Shown piece by piece: positions 34,312-43,475 of a DNA stretch of 64,000 bases; the stretch's first letter is position 1; each line of letters starts with the position of its first letter. This DNA comes from Terriglobia bacterium (GTDB lineage Bacteria; Acidobacteriota; Terriglobia; Terriglobales; Acidobacteriaceae). The stretch spans positions 1 to 64,000 of the forward strand of contig JAIQFH010000009.1 in assembly GCA_020073385.1 (NCBI GenBank), in the 5' to 3' direction. The notes under the pieces were generated by a model, which was given only the letters and a program-made list of their open reading frames with translations, was not told the origin of the DNA and ran no database searches. The translations under genes were made by a program, and so were the position numbers.

Positions 34312-36987
34312 ATGACCGAGCCGTCCACTCCGCTGATGCGGCAGTATGCTGCCGTCAAGAAAGAACATCCCACTGCGCTTCTGTTCTTCCGCCTGGGAGA
34401 CTTCTACGAACTGTTTTTTGATGACGCGATCGTGGCGTCGAAAGAACTGCAGATCACGCTGACTTCCCGCAACAAAGAAAAAGGAATCGCGGTGCCAATG
34501 TGCGGCGTGCCCTATCACGCGGCGGAGGGGTATATCGGGAAATTGATCCGGCGTGGATTCAAGGTCGCAATCTGCGAGCAGATGGAGGACCCGCGGCTGG
34601 CGAAGAAGTTAGTGCGGCGGGAGGTGACGCGAGTTGTCACGCCGGGGACGGCGGCGGATTCGTCGCTGGGATCTGAAGAGAACAACTTTTTGGCCGCGCT
34701 GGCGCAGGTAGGAGACTGCGTGGGGTTTGCGGCGTTGGATTTGTCGACTGGGGAGTTTCGGGCTACGGAGTTTTCCGGGGAAGGAGCGATGCGGCGGGTG
34801 CAGGAAGAACTGGAGCAACTGCGGCCGAAGGAATTGCTGTTTGGGTCGGCGGCACCTTTGTTCGAGAACGCCGGGGCTAAGCCGCTTGGCTTCGCCCCTT
34901 CGACCGCACTCAGGGCAGGCGTCACGGGAAAGCCGAGCCGGCTGTCGCTACATAGTTTGTCATTCACTGAAACTCCTCTTGAGGATTGGATTTTTTCGCC
35001 CGACCACGCGCTGCCTTTGCTCGAGAATCATTTTGGCGTGTTGTCATTGGAAGGCTTTGGGCTGGCTGGACGAACTGCGGCGGCGGCGGCGGCAGGGGCC
35101 ATCCTTTATTACGTGCGCTCGACGCAGCGGGGGTCGCTGGATCACGTTGACCGTATTGGCTGGTACGAGCGGCAGAACTGCCTGGTGCTCGATGCGGTGA
35201 CCGTGCGCAATCTCGAATTGATCGAACCGCTTTTTGCCGGGACCGATGCGGGTGTGACTCTGTTCCGCTCGATCGACGCGGCCGTAACACCGATGGGAAA
35301 GCGATTGCTTCGGGCCTGGCTGCTGCGGCCGTCACTGGACTTGGCGGAGATCAATGCCCGGCTGGATGCGGTTGAGGCGGGAGTCAAGGACATCATTGCG
35401 CGCGAGGAATTGCGTCGGGCTTTGGATGGTGTACTGGATCTGGAGCGACTGCTGAGCCGCGTCACGCTGGAGACGGCGAATCCGCGGGACGTGCTGGCTC
35501 TGGCCGCGTCGCTGCGGAAGATTCCTGCGATCAAAGGAGCGGTAGCGCGTCTGACGGCGGCGCGGTTGCAGGCGCTGCATAAGGCGCTCGATGAATTGAG
35601 CGATCTCCGCGAGCGCATTGAGAAGACGATTGTGGCAGAGCCGCCGTTGAGTTTTGCCGACGGGGGCGTGATCGCCGCGGGAATCGATGGCGATCTCGAT
35701 GAACTGCGAGAACTCTCGCGCAACAGCAAGGCCGTGCTGGCGCAGATCGAGCAGCGGGAACGCGGGCGGACGGGAATTTCCTCGCTGAAGGTGAAATTTA
35801 ATTCTGTCTTCGGATACTACATCGAGGTATCGAAGGCGAATTTGCATCTGGTGCCGCAGGACTATGACCGGAAGCAGACGCTGGTCGGGGCAGAGCGGTT
35901 TACTACTCCTGAGTTGAAGGGGTATGAAGCGAAGATTCTCGACGCACAGGAGAAGATCGTCGAGATCGAGCGGCGGCTCTTTACCGAGTTGCGGACGGCG
36001 ATTGCGGCGGAGGCAAAGCGGATCCGGCAAACAGCATTGGCACTGGCTGAGGTGGATGTGCTCGGGTCATTAGCGCATGTTGCGGCGCTGCGGAGTTACT
36101 GCCGGCCGCAGTTTGCCGAGAAGTCCGGCGAGTTGGAGATTATCGAGGGCCGGCATCCGGTAATAGAGCAGCAGGAACTTGCCGGTGGTAGTGAGCGGTT
36201 TGTGCCCAATGATCTCTACCTGAATGACACAACTCACAATATTCTGTTGCTGACCGGGCCGAATATGGGTGGTAAGTCGACTTATTTGCGGCAGACCGCG
36301 TTGATTGTCATTCTGGCGCAGATGGGATCGTTTGTTCCGGCGCGGTCGGCGAAGCTCAGTATTGTCGACCGAGTGTTTACCCGCATTGGCGCGAGCGACA
36401 ACCTGGCTCGCGGGCGCTCGACGTTCATGGTCGAGATGACGGAGACAGCGGCGATTCTGCATACGGCGACGGCTCGGTCGCTTATCCTGCTCGATGAGGT
36501 GGGGCGCGGTACCTCAACTTATGATGGACTGGCGATTGCGTGGGCGGCGGTGGAGCATCTGCATGGGCGGGTGCGGGCGAAGACTTTGTTTGCCACGCAT
36601 TATTTCGAGTTGACCGAACTGGCCGAGCAGTTGGAGGGCGTGAAGAATTATCACGTATCAGTAAAGGAGACGGGTGGCGGGATCGTCTTCCTCAGGAAGG
36701 TTGAGCCGGGGGCGGCGGATCGCAGTTATGGAATTGAAGTCGCAAAGCTGGCTGGCTTGCCGAATGAAGTCGTCGAACGGGCGCGCGAGGTACTGGTGCA
36801 GCATGAGTTCGCCGAGCAGCAGGCAACGGCACATCTGTCGCCGGGGGCGAGTCATCCGGCGGCGCAGCTGACGATTTTTACACCCCTCTCGCAGCCGGTG
36901 CTGGAGAAATTGCGGGATGTGGATTTGAATCGGCTGACGCCTCTGGAGGCGCTGAATTTGCTGGCTGAGTTGAAGAAAGAGATCTAA
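34312..36987 (+). CDS. mutS: DNA mismatch repair protein MutS with repeat-derived insert
   Basis: An 891-residue MutS. The mismatch-binding [11 protein letters not shown] segment (Phe-x-Glu) is near residue 30. The Walker [10 protein letters not shown] is at 649-657, followed by [20 protein letters not shown] (Walker B) and the FATHYFEL switch. Residues about 190-214, after the [13 protein letters not shown] strand and before [12 protein letters not shown], are extra. Their DNA (34879-34954) is a family C repeat with a family B core nested in it. The insert keeps the frame, and all catalytic motifs are downstream and intact, so the protein is probably functional. Confidence 0.97.
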   Translation: MTEPSTPLMRQYAAVKKEHPTALLFFRLGDFYELFFDDAIVASKELQITLTSRNKEKGIAVPMCGVPYHAAEGYIGKLIRRGFKVAICEQMEDPRLAKKLVRREVTRVVTPGTAADSSLGSEENNFLAALAQVGDCVGFAALDLSTGEFRATEFSGEGAMRRVQEELEQLRPKELLFGSAAPLFENAGAKPLGFAPSTALRAGVTGKPSRLSLHSLSFTETPLEDWIFSPDHALPLLENHFGVLSLEGFGLAGRTAAAAAAGAILYYVRSTQRGSLDHVDRIGWYERQNCLVLDAVTVRNLELIEPLFAGTDAGVTLFRSIDAAVTPMGKRLLRAWLLRPSLDLAEINARLDAVEAGVKDIIAREELRRALDGVLDLERLLSRVTLETANPRDVLALAASLRKIPAIKGAVARLTAARLQALHKALDELSDLRERIEKTIVAEPPLSFADGGVIAAGIDGDLDELRELSRNSKAVLAQIEQRERGRTGISSLKVKFNSVFGYYIEVSKANLHLVPQDYDRKQTLVGAERFTTPELKGYEAKILDAQEKIVEIERRLFTELRTAIAAEAKRIRQTALALAEVDVLGSLAHVAALRSYCRPQFAEKSGELEIIEGRHPVIEQQELAGGSERFVPNDLYLNDTTHNILLLTGPNMGGKSTYLRQTALIVILAQMGSFVPARSAKLSIVDRVFTRIGASDNLARGRSTFMVEMTETAAILHTATARSLILLDEVGRGTSTYDGLAIAWAAVEHLHGRVRAKTLFATHYFELTELAEQLEGVKNYHVSVKETGGGIVFLRKVEPGAADRSYGIEVAKLAGLPNEVVERAREVLVQHEFAEQQATAHLSPGASHPAAQLTIFTPLSQPVLEKLRDVDLNRLTPLEALNLLAELKKEI
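34879..34954. repeat. Composite family C and B repeat inside mutS
   Basis: AAGCCGCTTGGCTTCGCC, then the family B core CCTTCGACCGCACTCAGGGC and AGGC, then AAAGCCGAGCCGGCTGTCGC and TACATA. Without the B core it aligns with the intergenic family C copy at 24001-24055. Confidence 0.82.
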
Positions 36988-37017
36988 CCACAGAGGACAC
37001 AGAGGTTCACAGGGGGG
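36987..37017. repeat. Family E half-element between mutS and nagZ
   Basis: ACCACAGAGGACACAGAGG then TTCACAGG. It begins on the last base of the mutS stop codon and ends in a G-run, close to where the next gene should start. Confidence 0.8.
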
Positions 37018-37044
37018 CTTCTGGCACTAAATATTGGACAATTG

Positions 37045-38124
37045 ATGATTGTCGGGTTCGATGGCACGGAGGTCACGCCGCCGCTTGCTTCTCTGCTGAA
37101 GCGACTGCAGCCGGCCGGCGTCATCCTCTTCGCCCGCAACATCAAGAGTGCTGAGCAGACCTGGCAGCTTTTGCGCGAGTGCCAGAAGTGTGTTGAGTCG
37201 CCGCTGTTTACCTGCATTGATCTTGAAGGCGGAACTGTGGATCGGCTTCGCGATGCGTTGGGGCCTGCTCCTTCGGCGGCAGAGGTGTTTGCCGTGGATG
37301 ATCCCAAGCTGTTTCGCAGGCACGGGCGGATCATCGGAGAGAACTGCCGGGCACTCGGCTTCAATGTCGATTTTGCTCCGGTGCTTGATTTGGCGTTTGA
37401 AACATCGCGACCGGTCATGGGCTCGCGGGTGGTTTCGGCGGATCCGGATGCGAGCGTGGCATATGCGCGCGAGTTTCTTGCTGGGCTGAAGGCCGCGAAG
37501 GTGCTTGGATGCGGCAAGCATTTCCCGGGACTCGGCGAGGGCCAACTGGACAGTCATCATGAATTGCCGGTGATCGAGAAATCGTTGAAGCAGCTCTGGG
37601 CCGAGGATCTCGTTCCTTACAGTGTGCTGCGGCGCCAACTTCCCTTTGTGATGGTGTCTCACGCGGCGTATCCACAAGTCACGAAGACCAGAATTCCGGC
37701 GTCGCTCTCGAAGATATGGATCACCGACATTCTGAAGAAGCGCATCGGATACCGCGGGTTGGTGGTGTCGGACGATCTGGAGATGGGCGGAGTCTTGTCG
37801 GCGGCGCCTGTGGGTGAGGCGGCGGTCGAGTTCATTCGGGCGGGCGGCGATCTGTGCCTGATCTGCCATCGCGAGGATCGCATTCTTGAGGCACATGAGG
37901 CCTTGCTCATAGCGGCCAAGCGTGACAGGAAGTTCGCCACGCGCATGGCGGAATCTTCGCGACGTGTGCTTGGTTTCAAGAGGAAGTGCGGGCCGCTGCT
38001 AAAGCTTGGGAAGGCACCTTCGGCGGCAACGATCGAGAAGTTGACGCGGAACCTCTGGGAATTTGGCGAACAGGTGCGGCTGGGCCCCTTGAGCCGCAGA
38101 GAAGATCGGCGGCGGAGGGGATGA
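37045..38124 (+). CDS. GH3 beta-N-acetylhexosaminidase (NagZ-like)
   Basis: A 359-residue single-domain GH3 enzyme. The NagZ loop reads KHFPGLGEGQLDSHHELP with the D169-S-H171 acid/base dyad; the usual KHFPGHG has Leu for its last His. The nucleophile is D243 in GLVVSDDLEMGG. It should release GlcNAc from muropeptides in the cytoplasm. The frame upstream of the ATG reads LNIGQL, a family-typical N-terminus, but has no ATG, GTG or TTG before a TTG at 37042. The true start may have been lost to the family E half-element. anmK follows with a four-base overlap, so the two form a muropeptide recycling operon. Confidence 0.88.
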   Translation: MIVGFDGTEVTPPLASLLKRLQPAGVILFARNIKSAEQTWQLLRECQKCVESPLFTCIDLEGGTVDRLRDALGPAPSAAEVFAVDDPKLFRRHGRIIGENCRALGFNVDFAPVLDLAFETSRPVMGSRVVSADPDASVAYAREFLAGLKAAKVLGCGKHFPGLGEGQLDSHHELPVIEKSLKQLWAEDLVPYSVLRRQLPFVMVSHAAYPQVTKTRIPASLSKIWITDILKKRIGYRGLVVSDDLEMGGVLSAAPVGEAAVEFIRAGGDLCLICHREDRILEAHEALLIAAKRDRKFATRMAESSRRVLGFKRKCGPLLKLGKAPSAATIEKLTRNLWEFGEQVRLGPLSRREDRRRRG

Positions 38125-39344
38125 GCAAGAACGGAATGATCGTAGCCGGGGTGATGAGTGGGACTTCCGCGGATGGGATCGATGTGGCGCTTGTCCAGAT
38201 CACCAAATCTAAACCGCACGCGCGGGTCGGCCGTGCCCACGCCATCAAGTTTCTTGGTCACATGCAGTTTCCCTATCCTGCAAAAGTTCGTGCCAGCATA
38301 CTCGGCGCGATGAATGCGCGCACCGCTAGCGTCGCCGATCTCGCGCGGCTCAACTTTCTGCTCGGGGAACTGTATGCGGACGCAGTTTTGGACACGCAGC
38401 GGCGATTCCGAGCGCAAGCGGATCTCGTCGGATGCCACGGACAGACTCTCTATCATCAGGGAGAGGCGCAGAGTTTTCTGGGGCACAAGGTAGCGACGAC
38501 CTGGCAGACCGGCGAAGGGGCGATGATTGCGGCGCGAGTGGGAGTGCCGGTGGTGTCGGATTTCCGTCCCGCCGATATGGCGGCGGGGGGCAAGGGTGCA
38601 CCTCTGGTTCCGTTCCTTGATTACATGTGGTTTCGCGATGCACGGGTTGGTCGGATTGTGCAGAACATCGGCGGGATCGCGAATCTGACGGCGATTCCAG
38701 CGGGAGCGCGTCCCGAACATGTTCTTGCGTTCGATACTGGACCTGGGAACATGGTGATCGATGCTGTCACGCAGGAGCTGTTCCGTAAAGCGTTCGATCG
38801 TGATGGGAAGATTGCGGCCTTCGGAGAATTGATAGAGCCCGTACTCAGGCGAATTCTGAGTGGCGCATTCTTCCGGGCGAAACCTCCGAAGACCGCGGGA
38901 CGGGAAGAATTTGGGCGCGAGTTTGTGGTGGAGTTCTTGCGACTCTGTCGCGGAACGCGCAAGCAGGATGTGGTCGCGACGGCGACCGCCTTATCTGCGC
39001 GGTCGATTGCAGATGCCATCCGCCGATTTGTGATTCAAGGAAGACCCACTTCTCCCAAAACCGGGGAGAAGTGGGGCACCCAAAACGGGGCGGGTCTTCG
39101 CGAGATTATTCTTTCTGGTGGCGGGGCGCGGAATGCCACGCTCGTCGGGATGCTTGCGGAACTGCTGGCACCTCTGGGCATTGTGGTGCGGTTCTCGGAC
39201 GAGTTTGGGCTGCCTTCTGACGCGAAGGAAGCGGTGGCGTTTGCAGTGCTGGCTTATGAGACATGGAATCGGCGGACTTCCAATGTGCCGTCGGCTACCG
39301 GGGCGAAACGGGGGGCTGTGTTAGGGAAGATTTCGTATGCGTGA
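38121..39344 (+). CDS. anmK: Anhydro-N-acetylmuramic acid kinase with repeat-derived insert
   Basis: A 407-residue AnmK that phosphorylates and opens 1,6-anhydroMurNAc. Visible are AGVMSGTSADGIDVALVQ, CHGQTLYHQG, PVVSDFRPADMAAGGKGAPLVPFLD, QNIGGIANLT, FDTGPGNMVID, and LSGGGARNATL. The ATG overlaps the nagZ stop and GGAGG lies just before it. Residues 308-324 (within GRPTSPKTGEKWGTQNG) are an extra loop encoded by a family D hairpin in reverse orientation, between IRRFVIQ and LREIILSGGG. The length is otherwise normal. Confidence 0.95.
   Translation: MSKNGMIVAGVMSGTSADGIDVALVQITKSKPHARVGRAHAIKFLGHMQFPYPAKVRASILGAMNARTASVADLARLNFLLGELYADAVLDTQRRFRAQADLVGCHGQTLYHQGEAQSFLGHKVATTWQTGEGAMIAARVGVPVVSDFRPADMAAGGKGAPLVPFLDYMWFRDARVGRIVQNIGGIANLTAIPAGARPEHVLAFDTGPGNMVIDAVTQELFRKAFDRDGKIAAFGELIEPVLRRILSGAFFRAKPPKTAGREEFGREFVVEFLRLCRGTRKQDVVATATALSARSIADAIRRFVIQGRPTSPKTGEKWGTQNGAGLREIILSGGGARNATLVGMLAELLAPLGIVVRFSDEFGLPSDAKEAVAFAVLAYETWNRRTSNVPSATGAKRGAVLGKISYA
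39042..39084 (-). repeat. Family D hairpin inside anmK
   Basis: CCCACTTCTCCC and GGGGAGAAGTGGG form a perfect stem around AAAACC, with GCACCC on the right. The reverse complement begins GGGTGCCCCACTTCT and ends TCTTCC, matching the outer arms and trailing motif of the intergenic copies. Confidence 0.85.
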
Positions 39345-40923
39345 AATCGCTGACCTCGGACGTCGGACCTCAGACGTCGGGAGCCGAGACCCGAGGTCTA
39401 AGGTCCGATGGCTTCTCGCGGTTGTGTTCTGTTGCCTCCTCTTCCCTGTTCTCTCCTGCTCTTCCAAGCCTGATGCAAGCACGCTGGTCATGCTCATTGA
39501 GTCGAGTCCAACGAATCTGGACCCGCGCGTGGGCATCGATGGGCAATCGGAGAACATCGACAATCTGATCTTTGACGATCTCCTGACCAAAGGCGACGAC
39601 TTGAATGTCGCGCCTGGCTTGGCGGAGCGCTGGGATATCCCCGATCCGCTGACCTATGTGTTTCATTTGCACGCCGGGGTGAAGTTTCACGATGGGCGTC
39701 CTCTGACCTCGCGCGATGTGAAGTGGACATTTGATTCGCTGCTGCAGGGCAAGATTCGCAGTACTAAGGCGGCCGTCTACAAGTATGTCGATCGAATCGA
39801 GGCGCCGGACGAAAGCACCGTCACCTTCCACATGAAAGAGCCGGACGCGACGTTGCTCTGGAATCTTTCCGACGGGGCGATGGGCATCGTGCCCTATGGG
39901 AGCGGCGACGAGATCACACTTCATCCGATTGGCTCGGGGCCATTCAAGTTCGTCAGCGCCGAAACGGATCGAGAAGTAACCGTTGAGCGAAACGATGAGT
40001 ACTGGGGAGGTCCGCCGAAGCTGGCGCGAGTGCGCTTTGCGGTTGTGCCGGACGAGACGACCGAGGCGCTGGAATTGCGCAAGGGGAGCGGGGACATCGC
40101 CATCAACGCGCTCACGCCCGATACGGTCGTCACCCTTCAAAAGAACTCCAACCTGAGTGTGGAGCACGGTGGCGGCACGCGGCTGGCTTACCTGGGCTTC
40201 AATCTTCGTGATCCGATTCTGAAAGATGTCCGTGTGCGGCAAGCAATTGCCTATGCGCTCGACCGGCGGCCCATGATCGAGTACCTGTGGCGCGGTCTAG
40301 CGCAACCGGCGCGCAGCATTTTGCCGGCGCAGAGCTGGGCTTACAACGGAGACGTACCGGCGTACGAGCATGATCCCGAGAAGGCGAAACGAATTCTCGA
40401 TGCAGCGGGATATCCGGCGGTAAATGGCGTGCGGTTTCACATCACCATGAAGACTTCAACCGATGCGAACACCCGGCTGATGGTGGCGGTCATGCAGCAG
40501 CAGTTACGCGACGTCGGAATTCAACTCGACATTCGCAGCTTCGAGTTCGCGACGTTCTTTTCCGACGTGCAGCATGGCGCGTTTCAGATGTATGGGCTGC
40601 GCTGGATCGGCGGGAACGAAGATCCGGACATCTTTGAATATGCGTTTCACTCTTCGAAGTTTCCGCCGAATGGGGCAAATCGCAATTACTATTCCAACCC
40701 GAAGGTCGATGCGCTGATCGACAAGGCACGGCGGGAAATCGATCCGAAGGCGCGGAAGCCGCTATACGCCGAGGTGCAGAGCATTCTGGCGCAGGATCTG
40801 CCTTACATCAATTTGTGGTATCTCGACAATGTCATGGTGCACACCAACCGGGTGCGGAACCTGCGGCTGAATCCGGCGGGGAATTTCGATTTCCTTCGCA
40901 CCGCGGAACTCATTGCCCCTTAA
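39337..40923 (+). CDS. Extracellular solute-binding lipoprotein, family 5 (peptide-type)
   Basis: A 528-residue ABC-type binding protein (SBP_bac_5). After the lipoprotein signal WLLAVVFCCLLFPVLSC (Cys 41), hallmarks are LDPRVGIDGQSENIDNLIFDDLLT, LAERWDIPDPLTYVFHLHAGVKFHDGRPLTSRDVKWTFD, and the C-terminal DLPYINLWYLDN. It probably binds oligopeptides, perhaps muropeptides given the nagZ-anmK neighbours. It starts eight bases inside anmK. Residues about 7-22 (ADLGRRTSDVGSRDPRSK) are encoded by a family F repeat, so the signal peptide has an added basic N-region. No permease gene is adjacent. Confidence 0.92.
   Translation: MREIADLGRRTSDVGSRDPRSKVRWLLAVVFCCLLFPVLSCSSKPDASTLVMLIESSPTNLDPRVGIDGQSENIDNLIFDDLLTKGDDLNVAPGLAERWDIPDPLTYVFHLHAGVKFHDGRPLTSRDVKWTFDSLLQGKIRSTKAAVYKYVDRIEAPDESTVTFHMKEPDATLLWNLSDGAMGIVPYGSGDEITLHPIGSGPFKFVSAETDREVTVERNDEYWGGPPKLARVRFAVVPDETTEALELRKGSGDIAINALTPDTVVTLQKNSNLSVEHGGGTRLAYLGFNLRDPILKDVRVRQAIAYALDRRPMIEYLWRGLAQPARSILPAQSWAYNGDVPAYEHDPEKAKRILDAAGYPAVNGVRFHITMKTSTDANTRLMVAVMQQQLRDVGIQLDIRSFEFATFFSDVQHGAFQMYGLRWIGGNEDPDIFEYAFHSSKFPPNGANRNYYSNPKVDALIDKARREIDPKARKPLYAEVQSILAQDLPYINLWYLDNVMVHTNRVRNLRLNPAGNFDFLRTAELIAP
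39351..39410. repeat. Family F repeat at the start of the binding-protein gene
   Basis: TGACCTCGGACGTCGGACCT then CAGACGTCGGGAGCCGAGAC and CCGAGGTCTAAGGTCCGA, an imperfect inverted repeat. A related unit lies at 45341-45415. Confidence 0.7.
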
Positions 40924-41040
40924 GCAAGTGCGCAGTTCCGAAATCGAACCACAGTAATGGTCTGCCCACAACATTTTGCTTCCGACGGTTCGCAAAAGGA
41001 GCATAATGCGATTCAGGAGCCGTGCTCCTCGAGGTATGCC

Positions 41041-42198
41041 GTGAAAGACGCCGGAGCCTGGCGATCAAGGTTCCATCTTTCGGTTTGCGTTTGTTGCTTA
41101 TGGGCCCTGACGGCTGTGGCTCAGATTTCCAGTACTCCTGAAGTTCCCTCCCAATTCAAGCTCGACATGGAGACAGCGGCACGGCTGAAGCCCGAGTTGA
41201 TGGCGCAGAGCGTAGCTGCTGCCGGGCACTATGCGACGGGACGGCTCGTGTTCGAGCGGCTGATCCAGCAGGTGCAACCTGCGTCCAGCGTCAAGGTCAC
41301 GTGGCAGCTGCGAATCGTCGAAAACGATGGACTCAACGCGTATTCGTCGCCCGATGGAACCGTCTACCTGGAGAATGGGCTGGCGACGATGGTGGGACCG
41401 AGCGCCGGACTCTGGGCTGCGATCCTGTCCCACGAGATCGCGCACGTCGTGCGCCGCGATTGGGCACGGCGATACTTGTATCAGAAGGTCCTGGAAACCA
41501 GCGGCAGCCAGAATATTGTGCTGGGTGATCCCGGAGTGCCTCAGGCTAGCTGGAGTAGTTCGGAAAAGGCTTCCGCCGACTTGGGACGATTTTGCCGGCA
41601 GATGGAACTGGAGGCCGACCATGAAGGGCTGATGCTGATGGCGCGGGCCGGGTACCATCCAGATTTCGTACCCGCCCTGCACCATCTTCTGCACGCGCAC
41701 AGCAGCGGGCCTAAGACTGCATCGTTGTACGCGATGCATCCGTGCTGGGAGGAACGAGATCACGAATTGGGCGGAGCATACACGAAAGCCAGCATCGAAT
41801 TTGAGCACCGATGGCGCGAGTGGTATGCATCGCCGGGAGGAAATCCGCCAGTCGTCGTGTTCGCCGATTCACCGTTAGTCAAGAAGCATGGCTCCAAGGA
41901 GTGGGAGATCCAGATACCGATGCACTGCCAGAATCTGGCGGGGGCGGTGGAAGTGGTTGTGCGCGCCGATCCGGGGCGGAAAGAAATCATGCGACTTGGA
42001 GAACTCTCGGATACGGAAGATCGCGAGTATGAAGTCCGGCAGCTGACCGGATGTACCTCTCCTCGAACCACCGTCGTATTCGAGCTTGCGGACCTGGTGG
42101 CCAAGCAAAAGCCTGGGACCCAGTGGACTGATGTGTACGTGATCGACGGCTGGGGCTCGGTGCTGGCACGTGCGGACTTGCCGAAGTTGCCTCAGTAG
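41041..42198 (+). CDS. Exported M48-family metallopeptidase
   Basis: A 385-residue protein with a signal peptide (RFHLSVCVCCLWALTAVAQ) and an M48 domain. Zinc ligands are H131-E-x-x-H135 (LSHEIAHVV) and E191 (ELEADHEGL). NAYSSPDGTVYLENGLATMV precedes the helix as in BepA- and Oma1-like proteases. It may degrade misfolded envelope proteins. The last 120 residues have no named domain. The start is uncertain: GTG at 41041 has GAGG 11 bases upstream, while an ATG at 40957 would add 28 residues ahead of the signal peptide. Confidence 0.88.
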   Translation: MKDAGAWRSRFHLSVCVCCLWALTAVAQISSTPEVPSQFKLDMETAARLKPELMAQSVAAAGHYATGRLVFERLIQQVQPASSVKVTWQLRIVENDGLNAYSSPDGTVYLENGLATMVGPSAGLWAAILSHEIAHVVRRDWARRYLYQKVLETSGSQNIVLGDPGVPQASWSSSEKASADLGRFCRQMELEADHEGLMLMARAGYHPDFVPALHHLLHAHSSGPKTASLYAMHPCWEERDHELGGAYTKASIEFEHRWREWYASPGGNPPVVVFADSPLVKKHGSKEWEIQIPMHCQNLAGAVEVVVRADPGRKEIMRLGELSDTEDREYEVRQLTGCTSPRTTVVFELADLVAKQKPGTQWTDVYVIDGWGSVLARADLPKLPQ

Positions 42199-42249
42199 CA
42201 GACTAGAGTTCGTGTATAGATCGGGTGTCTGGACCAAAGCGATACCTTC

Positions 42250-42303
42250 GGGGGCCAAAGCCCGCATCATCTCTGTCGGTGGACCGCGCGGCTTAAGCCG
42301 CGC
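42250..42303. repeat. Family A-like composite palindrome
   Basis: GGGGGCCAAAGCCC (42250) and then GCGCGGCTTAAGCCGCGC (42286-42303), a perfect palindrome. The order resembles the GGGGCTAAAGCCC plus GCGGCCCTTAAAGGGCCGC pair at 55892-55943. Confidence 0.65.
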
Positions 42304-42370
42304 CCTTTCAAAACCACTCATTACATAGCTTTCATGCCGTCGAAGAAAAACTTGTCGAGCTGCGCTTGAC

Positions 42371-42396
42371 GGACAGCCGATGGCGGCTGTCCCCAC
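42371..42396. repeat. Family C hairpin
   Basis: GGACAGCCG and CGGCTGTCC flank ATGG, followed by CCACAT. It lies 33 bp before the ymdB start. Confidence 0.8.
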
Positions 42397-42428
42397 ATTC
42401 TCTGTTACTATCGAATTTTGGGCATCTT

Positions 42429-43220
42429 ATGCGCATTCTTTTCATTGGGGACATTTTTGGACGGCCGGGACGCACGATCGTGAAAGACCGTCTGCCGGAG
42501 ATCGTACGTTCGCGCCACATCGATCTGATCATCGCGAATGGGGAAAACTCGGCAGCAGGTTTTGGCATCACTCCGGCACTTGCCGAGGAATTGTTCGAAC
42601 TGAATATCGACGTCATCACCACCGGGAATCACATCTGGGACAAACGTGAGATCGTCGACTACTTCCAGATGGTCGAAGGAAACGGGCACGGGCCGGCGCG
42701 GCGCGTGTTGCGGCCAGCGAATTATCCCGCCGATATGCCCGGATCTGGCCTATATGAAGGCATGAAGGGCAAAGTTCCTTACGCGGTGATCAACCTGCAA
42801 GGGCGCGTGTTTATGGCATCGAACGATGATCCTTTTCGCGTTGCGGATCAACTTTTGCAGAAGATCAAGGCCAAGGTGATTCTCGTGGACATGCACGCGG
42901 AGGCAACTTCGGAAAAGATTTCACTCGGCTGGTACCTGGATGGGAGAGTCACAGCGGTGGTGGGCACGCACACCCACGTGCCCACGGCGGATGAACGAGT
43001 GCTGCCGAACGGAACGGCGTACATCACCGACGTCGGAATGAGCGGGCCTTATGATGGCGTGATCGGGGTTAAGAAGGAGTTGGTCGTGGGCAAGTTCCTG
43101 AATGGAATGCCGGTGCGGTTTGAGCCCGCGACCGGCGATGTGCGGCTGTGCGCTGTGGTCATTGAGTGTGACGAGACGACTGGCAAGTCGCAGAAGATCG
43201 AACGGTTGATGTTGACTTAG
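42429..43220 (+). CDS. ymdB: YmdB-family metallophosphoesterase
   Basis: A 263-residue calcineurin-like phosphoesterase of the YmdB (TIGR00282) family. Metal-binding motifs are GDIFGRPGR, IIANGENSAAGFGI, TTGNHIWDK, VDMHAEATSEK and VGTHTHVPTADE. The Bacillus protein hydrolyses 2',3'-cyclic AMP and affects biofilm formation; a role here is inference. The ATG at 42429 begins MRILFIGDIFG exactly as in the family. It stands alone. Confidence 0.93.
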   Translation: MRILFIGDIFGRPGRTIVKDRLPEIVRSRHIDLIIANGENSAAGFGITPALAEELFELNIDVITTGNHIWDKREIVDYFQMVEGNGHGPARRVLRPANYPADMPGSGLYEGMKGKVPYAVINLQGRVFMASNDDPFRVADQLLQKIKAKVILVDMHAEATSEKISLGWYLDGRVTAVVGTHTHVPTADERVLPNGTAYITDVGMSGPYDGVIGVKKELVVGKFLNGMPVRFEPATGDVRLCAVVIECDETTGKSQKIERLMLT

Positions 43221-43245
43221 GTTGCCTGATCTTTCACCAACGCTG

Positions 43246-43345
43246 ACCGACTTTAGTAAAGTCAAAATCCCCGTCCCTTCGACTTCGCTCAGGGCAGGCT
43301 CTGTCGCACAAAACGCGACAAGAATGGGGCACCCTCAGATTTTCT
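43246..43345 (-). repeat. Composite repeat: family B core within D-like arms
   Basis: On the minus strand it reads GGGTGCCCCATTCTTGTCGC, a small GTCGC/GCGAC stem, GCCTGCCCTGAGCGAAGTCG and AAGG (family B core, 43276-43299), then GGGGATTTTGAC. The outer ends match the 3806-3847 family D variant. Confidence 0.7.
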
Positions 43346-43475
43346 CCTACAACTAGCAAGTATTCATTCCACCGCGCAAGATCGAGCTTTTTTGGCGTTC
43401 TTGGGTTGTGACCAGAGGTACTACGGACTACCGGTCACTCATCAACGGAACAAAAGCACGATAAAATCAGAAACA

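Noticed and set aside
37659-38720. 353-codon open frame on the minus strand
   Set aside because: It is antisense to the nagZ-anmK junction, both of which are well supported.
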